Below the pieces are notes generated by a model. That model was not told the origin of the DNA. It did no database searches and was given only the letters and a program-made list of their open reading frames with translations. DNA of 14,179 nt from Clostridia bacterium (GTDB taxonomy: Bacteria; Bacillota_A; Clostridia; Oscillospirales; Acutalibacteraceae): assembly GCA_017503305.1 (NCBI GenBank), contig JAFVTJ010000009.1, forward strand, positions 1 to 14,179, read 5' to 3'. Below, piece by piece: positions 7,520 to 13,871 of the stretch. Position 1 is the first letter of the stretch, and every line of letters begins with the position of its first letter. Made by a program: the position numbers and the translations under genes.

Positions 7520-7789
7520 TTATTTTAATGTTCTTTCAAGCCATACAAAGCCGATATCAAGTGCTTCGAACATTGTAGCCTTTGTGCTCTTTTTCACAAC
7601 GCGATCTTTTTCGCTAAGCTCGGTATTGCTCTTTAAAAGTGCAACATCGATTTTATCAGGCTCGCCGGCGGCATCACTTGAAAGAATAGTAAACTTCACT
7701 ACGTGGCTTTCGCTCATATTACCGTAGTAAATTTCATTGCCGCATCTTACAAGCGGCTTGCCTTTATATTCTAAAAACTTTTCTGCCAT
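7520..7789 (-). CDS. Small conserved Clostridia protein of unknown function
   Basis: 89 residues, no signal peptide and no membrane segment. The pattern at the start, MAEKFLEYKGKPLVRCGNEI then YYGNM, and the end ALDIGFVWLERTLK recall a small protein I remember as widespread in Oscillospiraceae, with the same KGKPLVR, YYGNM, IVKKS and DIG..WLER blocks; no function is known to me. The ATG at 7789 is chosen because AGGAG (7796-7800 on the plus strand) lies 6 bases upstream; the longer frame from 7804 would read through this SD. It has its own near-consensus promoter, divergent from glyQS, and a leader hairpin close to the SD. Confidence 0.82.
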   Translation of the reverse strand: MAEKFLEYKGKPLVRCGNEIYYGNMSESHVVKFTILSSDAAGEPDKIDVALLKSNTELSEKDRVVKKSTKATMFEALDIGFVWLERTLK

Positions 7790-7803
7790 AATATGCTCCT
7801 TCA

Positions 7804-7818
7804 AGGGCTTTTCGCCCT
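7804..7818 (-). promoter_or_regulatory. Leader hairpin next to the SD of the small gene
   Basis: On the minus strand AGGGC-GAAAA-GCCCT forms a 5-bp GC-rich stem ending 3 bases before the AGGAG. The predicted leader is only about 50 bases long. It could stabilise the message or tune translation; a role is inferred, not shown. Confidence 0.35.
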
Positions 7819-7846
7819 AAAATTATCTATATTTTTCTATTTTTAA

Positions 7847-7875
7847 AGTATAAACTATATATTAAAATATGTCAA
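7847..7875 (-). promoter_or_regulatory. Near-consensus sigma-A promoter of the small gene
   Basis: On the minus strand TTGACA (7875-7870), a 17-base spacer and TATACT (7852-7847): a perfect -35 and a 5/6 -10. The predicted transcript starts near 7840, some 50 bases before the ATG. It is among the strongest promoters in the window, so the gene is likely well expressed. Confidence 0.85.
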
Positions 7876-7878
7876 GTA

Positions 7879-7907
7879 TTGACTTTTTGACATTTTGCTA
7901 ATATTAT
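7879..7907 (+). promoter_or_regulatory. Sigma-A promoter of glyQS
   Basis: TTGACT (7879-7884), a 17-base spacer and TATTAT (7902-7907), 5/6 matches each. The transcript would start near 7914, giving a leader of about 40 bases, too short for a T-box riboswitch. The -35 lies only 3 bases from the -35 of the divergent promoter. Confidence 0.75.
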
Positions 7908-7952
7908 ATTATTTGTAGAAATTTGTGTTTAATGTTTAAAGGAGTAATTGTT

Positions 7953-9344
7953 TTGAAGAATCACGAAAAACAAATGGAAACTATCGTAACCTTGGCGAAA
8001 GGACGCGGCTTTGTATACGCCGGTAGCGAAATTTACGGCGGCCTTGCAAACTCTTGGGACTACGGCCCCTTGGGTGTTGAGCTTAAGAACAACATTAAAA
8101 AGGCTTGGTGGAAAAAATTCGTTCAGGAATGCCCCTACAACGTTGGTCTTGACAGCGCTATTATTATGAACCCTGAAACTTGGGTAGCATCAGGTCACTT
8201 GGGCGGCTTCTCTGATCCGCTTATGGACTGTAAAAACTGTAAAACCCGCCACAGAGCAGACAAGTTGATCGAAGACTACGTTGCCGAAAACGGTCTTTCT
8301 GATAACCCTGCCGCTATGAGCGACAGCGAAATGGCTGAATATATTAAAGAGCATCAAATCGGTTGCCCCGACTGTGGCTCACACGATTTTACCGATATTA
8401 GAAAGTTTAACTTAATGTTTAAAACCTTCCAGGGCGTTACCGAAGATAGCACATCAACCCTCTATCTCCGCCCCGAAACTGCACAAGGTATTTTCGTAAA
8501 CTTTAAAAATATCGCTCGTACATCACGCAAAAAAGTTCCCTTTGGTGTGGCTCAAATCGGTAAATCCTTCCGTAACGAAATCACCCCCGGTAACTTTATT
8601 TTCCGTACTCGCGAATTTGAGCAGATGGAGCTTGAATTCTTCTGCAAGCCCGGTACCGACCTTGAATGGTTTGAGTTCTGGCGCGGCTACTGCCGTGATT
8701 GGCTTTTGAATCTCGGTATGGATAAGGACAGCCTTCGTCTTCGCGACCACGATAAAGACGAGCTTTGCTTCTATTCAAAGGCTACTACCGACTTTGAATT
8801 CTTGTTCCCGTTTGGTTGGGGCGAGCTTTGGGGCGTTGCTGACCGTACCGATTACGACTTAACACAGCACGCTAACCACTCGGGCGAAAGCATGGAATAC
8901 TTTGACCCCGTAACCAACGAAAAGTACGTGCCTTACGTAATCGAGCCCTCTTTAGGTGCCGACCGTGTGCTCTTGGCATTCCTTTGCAACGCTTACGATG
9001 AAGAGGTTGACGAAAAGGGCGACACCCGTGTTGTTATGCGCTTGCACCCAGCCCTTGCTCCCTTTAAGGCAGCAGTTCTTCCCCTTTCTAAGAAGTTAAG
9101 CGATAAGGCAGGCGAAGTTTACACAAACCTTTCAAAATACTTCAACGTTGACTTCGACGACGCAGGCTCTATCGGTAAGCGTTATCGCCGTCAGGACGAA
9201 ATCGGCACACCCTTCTCTATTTGCTATGACTTTGAGTCAGAAGAAGACGGCTGTGTAACCGTTCGTAACCGCGATACCATGGAATCGATTCGTATGCCTA
9301 TCGGCGACGTAAAAGCATATATTGAAGCCGCTTTAGAATTTTAA
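7953..9344 (+). CDS. glyQS: Glycyl-tRNA synthetase, single-chain class II (homodimer type)
   Basis: 463 residues from TTG at 7953; it charges tRNA-Gly with glycine using ATP. The start is set by AAAGGAG (7938-7944), 8 bases upstream, which would lie inside the coding frame if the TTG at 7923 were used. Conserved parts: [20 protein letters not shown] (18-37), a four-cysteine zinc-ribbon insertion (C93, C96, C138, C141), [14 protein letters not shown] (171-184), motif 2 [20 protein letters not shown] (206-225), motif 3 EPSLGADR (331-338) and an anticodon-binding domain from about 370 ([14 protein letters not shown]). Length is normal for the bacterial/eukaryal alpha-2 type. Codon use is more biased (AAC, GAC, CGT, GGT) than in neighbours, as expected for a highly expressed gene. 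Monocistronic, ending at a strong terminator. Confidence 0.96.
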   Translation: MKNHEKQMETIVTLAKGRGFVYAGSEIYGGLANSWDYGPLGVELKNNIKKAWWKKFVQECPYNVGLDSAIIMNPETWVASGHLGGFSDPLMDCKNCKTRHRADKLIEDYVAENGLSDNPAAMSDSEMAEYIKEHQIGCPDCGSHDFTDIRKFNLMFKTFQGVTEDSTSTLYLRPETAQGIFVNFKNIARTSRKKVPFGVAQIGKSFRNEITPGNFIFRTREFEQMELEFFCKPGTDLEWFEFWRGYCRDWLLNLGMDKDSLRLRDHDKDELCFYSKATTDFEFLFPFGWGELWGVADRTDYDLTQHANHSGESMEYFDPVTNEKYVPYVIEPSLGADRVLLAFLCNAYDEEVDEKGDTRVVMRLHPALAPFKAAVLPLSKKLSDKAGEVYTNLSKYFNVDFDDAGSIGKRYRRQDEIGTPFSICYDFESEEDGCVTVRNRDTMESIRMPIGDVKAYIEAALEF

Positions 9345-9355
9345 TTAAACTTAAT

Positions 9356-9393
9356 AAAAATCCCGTTTTGACCTTGTCAAAACGGGATTTTTT
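9356..9393 (+). terminator. Rho-independent terminator of glyQS
   Basis: Perfect 12-bp arms TCCCGTTTTGAC (9361-9372) and GTCAAAACGGGA (9376-9387), loop CTT, followed by six T; a preceding A-run (9356-9360) extends the pairing. Very strong. Confidence 0.95.
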
Positions 9394-9424
9394 CACTTTC
9401 TAATAGTAAAAACGTTAGAAAGGT
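9394..9424 (+). promoter_or_regulatory. Hairpin that would hide the SD of the zinc-ribbon gene
   Basis: CTTTCTAA (9396-9403) pairs with TTAGAAAG (9415-9422), and CAC at 9394 can pair on with GTG if one G bulges. The right arm contains most of the SD AAAGGTG (9418-9424) of the gene starting at 9431. It begins right after the glyQS terminator. I see no clear promoter between terminator and gene. Confidence 0.45.
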
Positions 9425-9430
9425 GAAACT

Positions 9431-9823
9431 ATGTACGTTTGTATTGATTGCGGTTTAAAATTTGAAAATCCCTTAACTTTAAAGGAAAAGCACCATTTGG
9501 ACACACCGCCTTATGAAAGCCTTTATCTTTGCCCACGTTGTAAATCCACAAACCTTAAACTAAGTGAGATTAAGTATTGCCGTTGCTGCGGTGCGGGGCT
9601 TAAGGGTGAACAAACACATTATTGCAGTAGCGCCTGCAAGCAAAAGGGCGAAAGGCTTTGGCGAAAGGAATTAAGGCATAAAAAACAACTTTACGACTGC
9701 GACTTATTCAAATTAGTGCGTGAAGTGGATGAATACAACCAAAAGCACAAAACAAGGTTAAGCTACGGGCAGTATGTTGCGCTTATTAAATTTGCCAAAA
9801 GCAAAAGGAGGAAGAAAAAATGA
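9431..9823 (+). CDS. Double zinc-ribbon basic protein, phage/accessory type
   Basis: 130 residues. Two zinc-binding modules are visible: C4-x2-C7 with C34-x2-C37 (rubredoxin-like), and C50/C52/C53 with C65 and C69 (CRCCGAGL then YCSSACKQKG). The C-terminal half is rich in Lys/Arg and ends KSKRRKKK, suggesting nucleic-acid binding. I do not recognise a named family; similar small zinc ribbons occur beside sigma-like regulators in prophages and integrative elements. The start ATG has AAAGGTG 6 bases upstream. Its stop overlaps the start of the next gene (ATGA at 9820-9823), so the two are translationally coupled and likely work together. Confidence 0.72.
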   Translation: MYVCIDCGLKFENPLTLKEKHHLDTPPYESLYLCPRCKSTNLKLSEIKYCRCCGAGLKGEQTHYCSSACKQKGERLWRKELRHKKQLYDCDLFKLVREVDEYNQKHKTRLSYGQYVALIKFAKSKRRKKK

Positions 9824-10128
9824 AGCAAAAAAAGCAGTTTTTAAAATCCTACCTATTACAAGAAGCCCAAATTAAATGCTTAAACGAAATGGCTCTGCTT
9901 CGCCCCAACAACAAGGAAATCTATTTAACCCAAATAGCCGAATGCGAGCGCTGCCGCGACGACGTAGAGGCCAAAATCAGTTTGGTGCAGGATACCCTTT
10001 TGCGCGAAATTTTAATGCAAAAATATATTTGCGGCAAAACCTTGGAGGAAATAAGCCGAATTATAAGCTACAGCAAGCGCCACACCGAAAGGCTGCATAT
10101 TAAGGCCCTGCAAAGCCTTGAAATTTAA
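9820..10128 (+). CDS. Sigma-70 region 4-like HTH protein (DUF1492/ArpU-like)
   Basis: 102 residues. The N-terminal half (1-55) is helical and probably coiled; the C-terminal half reads like sigma-70 region 4: LLREILMQKYICGKTLEEIS (59-78), then IISYSKRHTERLHIKALQSL, the usual helix-turn-helix with its recognition helix. This layout is that of phage late-gene or packaging regulators (DUF1492, ArpU/RinA-like), which lack region 2 and act as transcription activators. An AGGAGG-like SD (AAAGGAGGAA) lies inside the end of the upstream zinc-ribbon gene, with ATGA overlap. No other phage gene is seen next to the pair, so it is a relic or a domesticated module. Family from memory; target unknown. Confidence 0.75.
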   Translation: MKQKKQFLKSYLLQEAQIKCLNEMALLRPNNKEIYLTQIAECERCRDDVEAKISLVQDTLLREILMQKYICGKTLEEISRIISYSKRHTERLHIKALQSLEI

Positions 10129-10156
10129 AAAAGAGCCATAAATTATGGCTCTTTTT
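10128..10156. terminator. Bidirectional rho-independent terminator
   Basis: 13-bp arms AAAAAGAGCCATA (10128-10140) and TATGGCTCTTTTT (10144-10156), loop AAT. The T-run on the right serves the plus strand and the A-run on the left serves the minus-strand LCP gene. Confidence 0.92.
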
Positions 10157-10158
10157 CT

Positions 10159-11214
10159 TTATTCGGTTTCTAAAATAAACTTTTTCATTTCATTTGCGGC
10201 GGCTTCTGTGTCATAAACGTAGTACCACACACCGCGTATTGTTTGGCCCTTACCCTTAACGTTATCGTTGGGTATGCTCATATTTTCCATTTCCGGCTTT
10301 GAAGAAATTGCCCACAAGCCCATACTCATAATATCGCTGCTTGAAAGCGAAGTTTGACATTCGGAAAATACCATTTCGGCAATTTTGGGAAGCTTTGCAA
10401 TGTTCATACTCTTAACACGTGCAAACATTGCGGCAAGCACTTCCTTTTGACGATTGCCGCGTTCAATGTCGCCATCTATTTTACGTATGCGTGAATAACA
10501 AAGCGCCTGTGTACCTGTAAGCTTTTGCATACCTGTACGCCCAATCAAATCACACTTAAAGCCTGCTTTTACAAGCTTTGGAATAACGTAGCTGTTAAGG
10601 TGGTCCTTTTCTTTTTGGTCAATTTCAACCTCTACCCCGCCGATATAATCAATTATCCTTGAAAAACCGTGGAAGTTTACCGTTACGTAATCGGTAATTT
10701 CCAAATTAAAGTTTTTATTAAGGGTTTTAACCGCTAAGGTGGATTTGCCGTAAGCATAGGCGTGGGTAAGCTTGTCCTTATTATGACCGTCAATATCTAC
10801 GTAGCTATCTCTCGCTACCGAAATCATTTTAATCTTATTGTGCTTTTTATCAATGCTTAAAATTATAACCGCGTCCGAACGACCGGAAGTGTTATCAACC
10901 CTTGTATCAATACCCAAAAGGGCGATATTTTTTATGCCGTCATATTCACTTGTGGTAATGTTAAGCTCTTCAGGCTCTTCGGTTTCAAGTGGGGTGCGCT
11001 CTACCTTATTTATAATAGAATAAGCATAGCTATAGCCTGCCACACCAAGCGAAATTACGCAAACCAATATAATGCATATAACCGCCAAAATCTTTACTGC
11101 GCTTCTCTTCTTGCGGCGCTTACGCTTTTTAGGCTTGCTATGGGAAGAAATATCCTGGTAAGAACTATATAAATCAATGCTGTCGTTATTATCAAAATCG
11201 TTAGTGTAACGCAT
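10159..11214 (-). CDS. LytR-CpsA-Psr (LCP) family cell-wall glycopolymer ligase
   Basis: 351 residues. LCP enzymes sit in the membrane and move undecaprenyl-linked glycopolymers (teichoic acid, capsule) onto peptidoglycan outside the cell. A basic N-terminal cytoplasmic tail (KPKKRKRRKKR, 27-37) is followed by one transmembrane helix (about 38-60) and the LCP domain (about 93-270): LLGIDTR (99-105), GRSDAVIILSID (111-122), SVARDSYV (132-139), VNFHGFSRIIDYIGGVEV (179-196) and YSRIRKIDGDIERGNRQKEV (240-259), which carry the acidic and arginine residues for metal and pyrophosphate binding. Start ATG at 11214 with AGGAG 6 bases upstream. It has its own promoter, overlapping the dinB stop codon, and no terminator separates it from dinB, so some readthrough is likely. 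Confidence 0.93.
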   Translation of the reverse strand: MRYTNDFDNNDSIDLYSSYQDISSHSKPKKRKRRKKRSAVKILAVICIILVCVISLGVAGYSYAYSIINKVERTPLETEEPEELNITTSEYDGIKNIALLGIDTRVDNTSGRSDAVIILSIDKKHNKIKMISVARDSYVDIDGHNKDKLTHAYAYGKSTLAVKTLNKNFNLEITDYVTVNFHGFSRIIDYIGGVEVEIDQKEKDHLNSYVIPKLVKAGFKCDLIGRTGMQKLTGTQALCYSRIRKIDGDIERGNRQKEVLAAMFARVKSMNIAKLPKIAEMVFSECQTSLSSSDIMSMGLWAISSKPEMENMSIPNDNVKGKGQTIRGVWYYVYDTEAAANEMKKFILETE

Positions 11215-11245
11215 AAAATTCTCCTAAAAATTTAAACTAACAAAC

Positions 11246-11274
11246 ATTATACGACAAAACTTTTAAAATGTCTA
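11246..11274 (-). promoter_or_regulatory. Sigma-A promoter of the LCP gene
   Basis: On the minus strand TAGACA (11274-11269), a 17-base spacer and a perfect TATAAT (11251-11246). The -35 overlaps the stop codon of dinB. Confidence 0.78.
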
Positions 11275-12450
11275 CACTATTCTACCCCTTTTTATCGAGG
11301 ATTTGCCAAATTTTTGCCGTACCTTATATATAGAGTCTTCCACCTTTTCATTTTCAAGGCTTTGCTCACTTTCGCCAAAAATATCCTGTTGAACGGCGGT
11401 TTCAAACTCCTTAAGGTTTATCGCCCTTAAACCTACCGAACGCAAAGGCTCGGCAAAGTTATAATTTTCGCAAAACAATTCAAACCCGCGCTTTGCTAAG
11501 GTTAACGCGCAGTTTGTTGCGGTATCGTAGCTACGGCTAAATTCGCGCACCACAAGCGACGAAGTGCGTATATGCACCTGCACACCCGAAGCAAAAAGCG
11601 AATGCTGACGCAAGGTATCACTTAAGGTTTCACTAAAAATTAAAAACTGCTTCCACACCTGCTCGTTATCAACAAAATCCTTGCCGCAGGTTATAGATTT
11701 ACCAACGCTTTTCGGCTTACTTTCGGCCGTTTTGGGCACCACGGGAGTATTATCTTCCCCCAAAGCGTAACGTTTTATATCTACCCCATTTTTTCCAAGC
11801 AATTTTTTAAGGGTTAAATCATCACAAAGGGTAATATCCCCTATTGTTTTAATGCCTATTGAATTTAGCTTTTCGGCGGTGTTTCTACCCACAAACAGCA
11901 AATCACTTATAGGCAGTCCCCAAAGCTTTTGCTTAAAATTTTCTTTGGTTATTATCGTTACCGCATCGGGCTTTTTAAGGTCGGACCCAAGCTTTGCAAA
12001 AACCTTATTAAAGCTAACCCCAACCGAAATTGTAAGCCCCAATTCTCTTTTGATATCATTCCTAATTTTATTGGCAATTTGCTCCCCCGTGCCAAAAAGC
12101 AAGGTGCTACCCGTTACGTCAAGCCAGCATTCGTCAATACCAAAGGGCTCAACCATATCGGTATAACGGGAATAAATTTCCTGCGCTTTTTTGGAATATT
12201 CCTCATATTCATTATAAATAGGTGGCAAAAGCACCAATTCCCTGCATTTTTGTTGCGCTTTAAAAATAGGCTCAGCCGTTTTAACGCCAAACTTTTTTGC
12301 AAGCTCATTTTTAGCAAGTATAATACCGTGGCGGTTTTCACTATCGCCACAAACGGCCACCGGCATATCTACAAGGGTGGGATTATATAAAAGCGACACA
12401 GATGCGAAAAAATTATTAAGGTCGCAATGAAGTATTATTCTTTCCTTCAA
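11272..12450 (-). CDS. dinB: DNA polymerase IV (Y-family translesion polymerase)
   Basis: 392 residues from TTG at 12450; error-prone synthesis across damaged DNA. The start has GGGAGG 7 bases upstream; a frame extending to 12537 would include the SD, the LexA box and the promoter. Palm: HCDLNNFFASV with metal ligand D10, and VEPFGIDECWLDVTGS with D106/E107 (usually SIDEAYLD). The HhH thumb (about 175-230: GNRTAEKL-like and SIGIKTIGDI) and little finger (about 245-345) follow. The beta-clamp motif QQDIF is at about 354-358, and the tail ends with FGKSSIKRG, as is usual in Firmicutes DinB. A LexA box overlaps the transcript start, so SOS control is likely. Variation in the catalytic loop (CW for AY) is still compatible with activity. 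Confidence 0.94.
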   Translation of the reverse strand: MKERIILHCDLNNFFASVSLLYNPTLVDMPVAVCGDSENRHGIILAKNELAKKFGVKTAEPIFKAQQKCRELVLLPPIYNEYEEYSKKAQEIYSRYTDMVEPFGIDECWLDVTGSTLLFGTGEQIANKIRNDIKRELGLTISVGVSFNKVFAKLGSDLKKPDAVTIITKENFKQKLWGLPISDLLFVGRNTAEKLNSIGIKTIGDITLCDDLTLKKLLGKNGVDIKRYALGEDNTPVVPKTAESKPKSVGKSITCGKDFVDNEQVWKQFLIFSETLSDTLRQHSLFASGVQVHIRTSSLVVREFSRSYDTATNCALTLAKRGFELFCENYNFAEPLRSVGLRAINLKEFETAVQQDIFGESEQSLENEKVEDSIYKVRQKFGKSSIKRGRIV

Positions 12451-12463
12451 AAAAATCCCTCCC

Positions 12464-12475
12464 AAACATTTGTTC
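12464..12475 (-). promoter_or_regulatory. LexA (SOS) box of dinB
   Basis: On the minus strand GAACAAATGTTT, matching the Firmicutes/clostridial LexA pattern GAAC-N4-GTT(C/T). It lies between the -10 and the SD of dinB, over the expected transcript start, where LexA would block transcription. Confidence 0.72.
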
Positions 12476-12481
12476 CCTATT

Positions 12482-12510
12482 ATTCTACCACCAAATTTTG
12501 CAAAAGTAAA
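12482..12510 (-). promoter_or_regulatory. Sigma-A promoter of dinB
   Basis: On the minus strand TTTACT (12510-12505), a 17-base spacer and TAGAAT (12487-12482). The -35 is a weak 4/6 match, the -10 is 5/6; position just upstream of the LexA box supports it. Confidence 0.6.
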
Positions 12511-12548
12511 TAAACAATTTTTGCCGTTATGCGACAAGCCCCCTTTTT

Positions 12549-12556
12549 CATATAAT
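12549..12556 (+). promoter_or_regulatory. Possible sporulation-type -10 element of sigK
   Basis: CATATAAT differs in one base from the mother-cell sigma-E -10 consensus CATACAAT and also contains a TATAAT. No clear -35 of either type is at the proper distance. A GCGACAAGCC (12531-12540) just upstream weakly resembles a SpoIIID site. In B. subtilis sigK is read by sigma-E with SpoIIID, so the reading makes sense but is not proven. Confidence 0.4.
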
Positions 12557-12584
12557 GTTTTAGAACTTCTTAGGGGGTTATTAT

Positions 12585-13292
12585 TTGCTAAGCCTTTTAT
12601 TACAAATTTTAGGGAACCTATATTATTTTGCCCTAAACGTTAGCGGTGCGGGCTCTTTTCCACCACCGCTTTCAAGCAAAAAAGAAAAGCAGCTTTTAGA
12701 AAAAAGCCGCGCGGGCGATATTGCCGCCAGAAACAAGCTTATTGAGCACAACCTACGGCTTGTAGCACACATTGTTAAAAAATATTACACCACCGCCAAT
12801 AATCAAGACGACCTGATATCCATAGGAACCATAGGTCTTATTAAGGCGGTTTCCACCTTTAAAAGCGATAAAAACATTCGCCTTGCCACATATGCTTCGC
12901 GCTGTATTGAAAATGCAACCCTATCACAAATGAGTTTTTGGTTACAAAAAGAACTCCAAAAAGAAGTAGCACAGATTGTTGGCATTGCTCGCAGCACATA
13001 CATAAATCTTGAAACAGGAAATCATAACGGCTTTGATAAAACTGTAGCGGACAAGCTTTCAAAACTTTACAACATCCCTGTATATGACCTCCTTGATGGT
13101 TACAACCGCTTTATAGCAGTCGGACAAGGTAAACTAATACGAGAGCACCGAGAAAGCCTTAATCTCGGCAAAAGACCGTATGCAAGGACCCTCGGTGTAG
13201 ATACCAATATGATTCGCTTGTGGGAAAGTGAACGAAAACAAATTAGTCTTAAATCTTGGGAGAAATATTTTAAGGATCGCATCACTGTTTAA
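12585..13292 (+). CDS. sigK (5' part): Chimeric reading frame: pro-sigma-K N-terminal half fused to a mobile-element HTH repressor
   Basis: 235 codons from TTG (SD AGGGGG, 12572-12577). Residues 1-110 are pro-sigma-K: hydrophobic pro-sequence (MLSLLLQILGNLYYFALNV), FPPPLS, region 2.1 NLRLVAHIVKKYY, region 2.2 DDLISIGTIGLIKAV, region 2.3 RLATYASRCIEN. Intact sigma-K continues with EILM and about 120 more residues (regions 2.4, 3 and 4); here the frame switches to ATLSQMSFWLQKELQKEVAQ and then VGIARSTYINLETG, an XRE-type helix-turn-helix, followed by DKLSKLYNIPVYDLLDGYN and a second HTH-like unit (180-232, ending SLKSWEKYF). That tail is typical of regulators in clostridial integrative elements, but its first helix is shortened. 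Without regions 2.4 and 4 the product cannot be a working sigma factor. Read as sigK cut by an inserted element. Confidence 0.82.
   Translation: MLSLLLQILGNLYYFALNVSGAGSFPPPLSSKKEKQLLEKSRAGDIAARNKLIEHNLRLVAHIVKKYYTTANNQDDLISIGTIGLIKAVSTFKSDKNIRLATYASRCIENATLSQMSFWLQKELQKEVAQIVGIARSTYINLETGNHNGFDKTVADKLSKLYNIPVYDLLDGYNRFIAVGQGKLIREHRESLNLGKRPYARTLGVDTNMIRLWESERKQISLKSWEKYFKDRITV
12909..12918 (+). other. Putative element/sigK junction (attachment half-site)
   Basis: The sigma-K similarity ends in GAA AAT GCA ACC (residues E109, N110, then A111). The intact gene would have GAA AAT GAA encoding ENE. The shared AATG here matches the 5-base AATGA core where the B. subtilis skin element recombines, known from the family. 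The exact crossover cannot be fixed without the other end. Confidence 0.55.
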
Positions 13293-13298
13293 CGGACG

Positions 13299-13331
13299 AC
13301 CGCCTCACAAAAATGTGAGGCGGTTACTTTT
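13299..13331 (+). terminator. Rho-independent terminator after the sigK/HTH frame
   Basis: Perfect 11-bp GC-rich arms ACCGCCTCACA (13299-13309) and TGTGAGGCGGT (13314-13324), loop AAAA, then TAC and a run of seven T. Confidence 0.9.
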
Positions 13332-13337
13332 TTTAGA

Positions 13338-13550
13338 CTACTTTTTCTGTTCGGCTTTAATCTGTTCTTTTGTATCTTTTATAATCGCATTAAGCAGTCT
13401 TTCCTTTTCTCTGATTGGGCAATCTAACTTAGAAATGCTATTAAGTACTCCGTCGGCGTGAACACCGGCTACACGCCGTCTTAATTCTCGCCATCCTTCT
13501 TCCGCCTCCGGATAGTGGACAATAACGTTAATCGGTGCAAATGTCTTCAT
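13338..13550 (-). CDS. Small conserved protein of clostridial mobile elements, function unknown
   Basis: 70 residues, charged and helical, no membrane segment. Recognisable blocks are FAPINVIVHYPEAEEGWREL, RRRVAGVHADGV and LDCPIREKERLLNAI; I recall small ORFs of this type in conjugative and integrative elements of Firmicutes, without known function. The SD GGAGGT (13558-13563 on the plus strand) lies 7 bases before the ATG, which makes translation credible. It is transcribed towards the sigK fusion and ends 6 bases from its terminator. No clear promoter is seen upstream. Confidence 0.68.
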   Translation of the reverse strand: MKTFAPINVIVHYPEAEEGWRELRRRVAGVHADGVLNSISKLDCPIREKERLLNAIIKDTKEQIKAEQKK

Positions 13551-13871
13551 ACCGAGTACCTCCTATGTGCATAAACTATATGCGTGAGGTGTTGTCCGCT
13601 ATTCCTATGTGTATTTACGAAAGTTACCCAAATCAGATGATGCATATAAAAATACATCATAGTACTTGGCTTAATCTATTAAACTTTTTGCCAGATTAAT
13701 AGATTTTCCGTGCGTGTTCTCTTGTAATTCAAGAGTGTAAAAACAAAAGTATTATTTACTGACGCTACGCGAGTGCAAGGCATTAGAAAGCGAAAAGTGG
13801 TCTTTTCATTACATTTTTTATGTTCTTCAACCCCTACCAACCATTTGGTAGGGGTTGAACTTTAATTGAAA
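13551..13871. other. Hairpin-rich noncoding stretch
   Basis: 321 bases without a credible gene. It contains a 9-base direct repeat TCCTATGTG (13561 and 13603), an imperfect palindrome ATGATGCATA/ATACATCAT (about 13637-13660), a perfect 9-bp inverted repeat AATCTATTA (13673-13681) with TAATAGATT (13697-13705), and a 15-bp hairpin at 13826-13859. It includes the leader of the small minus-strand gene. I cannot assign an RNA family or an origin to it. Confidence 0.5.
13826..13859. terminator. Strong hairpin downstream of the surface-protein gene
   Basis: Perfect 15-bp arms TTCAACCCCTACCAA (13826-13840) and TTGGTAGGGGTTGAA (13845-13859), loop CCAT. It begins 12 bases after the stop of the minus-strand surface-protein gene. 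Neither side has a clean T-run, so it may terminate or protect the 3' end of the message. Confidence 0.55.

Noticed and set aside
7790..7804. ATG at 7804 as start of the small minus-strand gene
   Set aside because: The added five codons contain the AGGAG that serves the ATG at 7789.
7805..7952. T-box riboswitch in front of glyQS
   Set aside because: The leader is only about 40 bases and lacks the AGGGTGG-type T-box sequence and a leader terminator.
12451..12537. A longer DinB N-terminus from 12537
   Set aside because: It would translate through the SD, the LexA box and the promoter; TTG at 12450 with GGGAGG gives the conserved DinB start.
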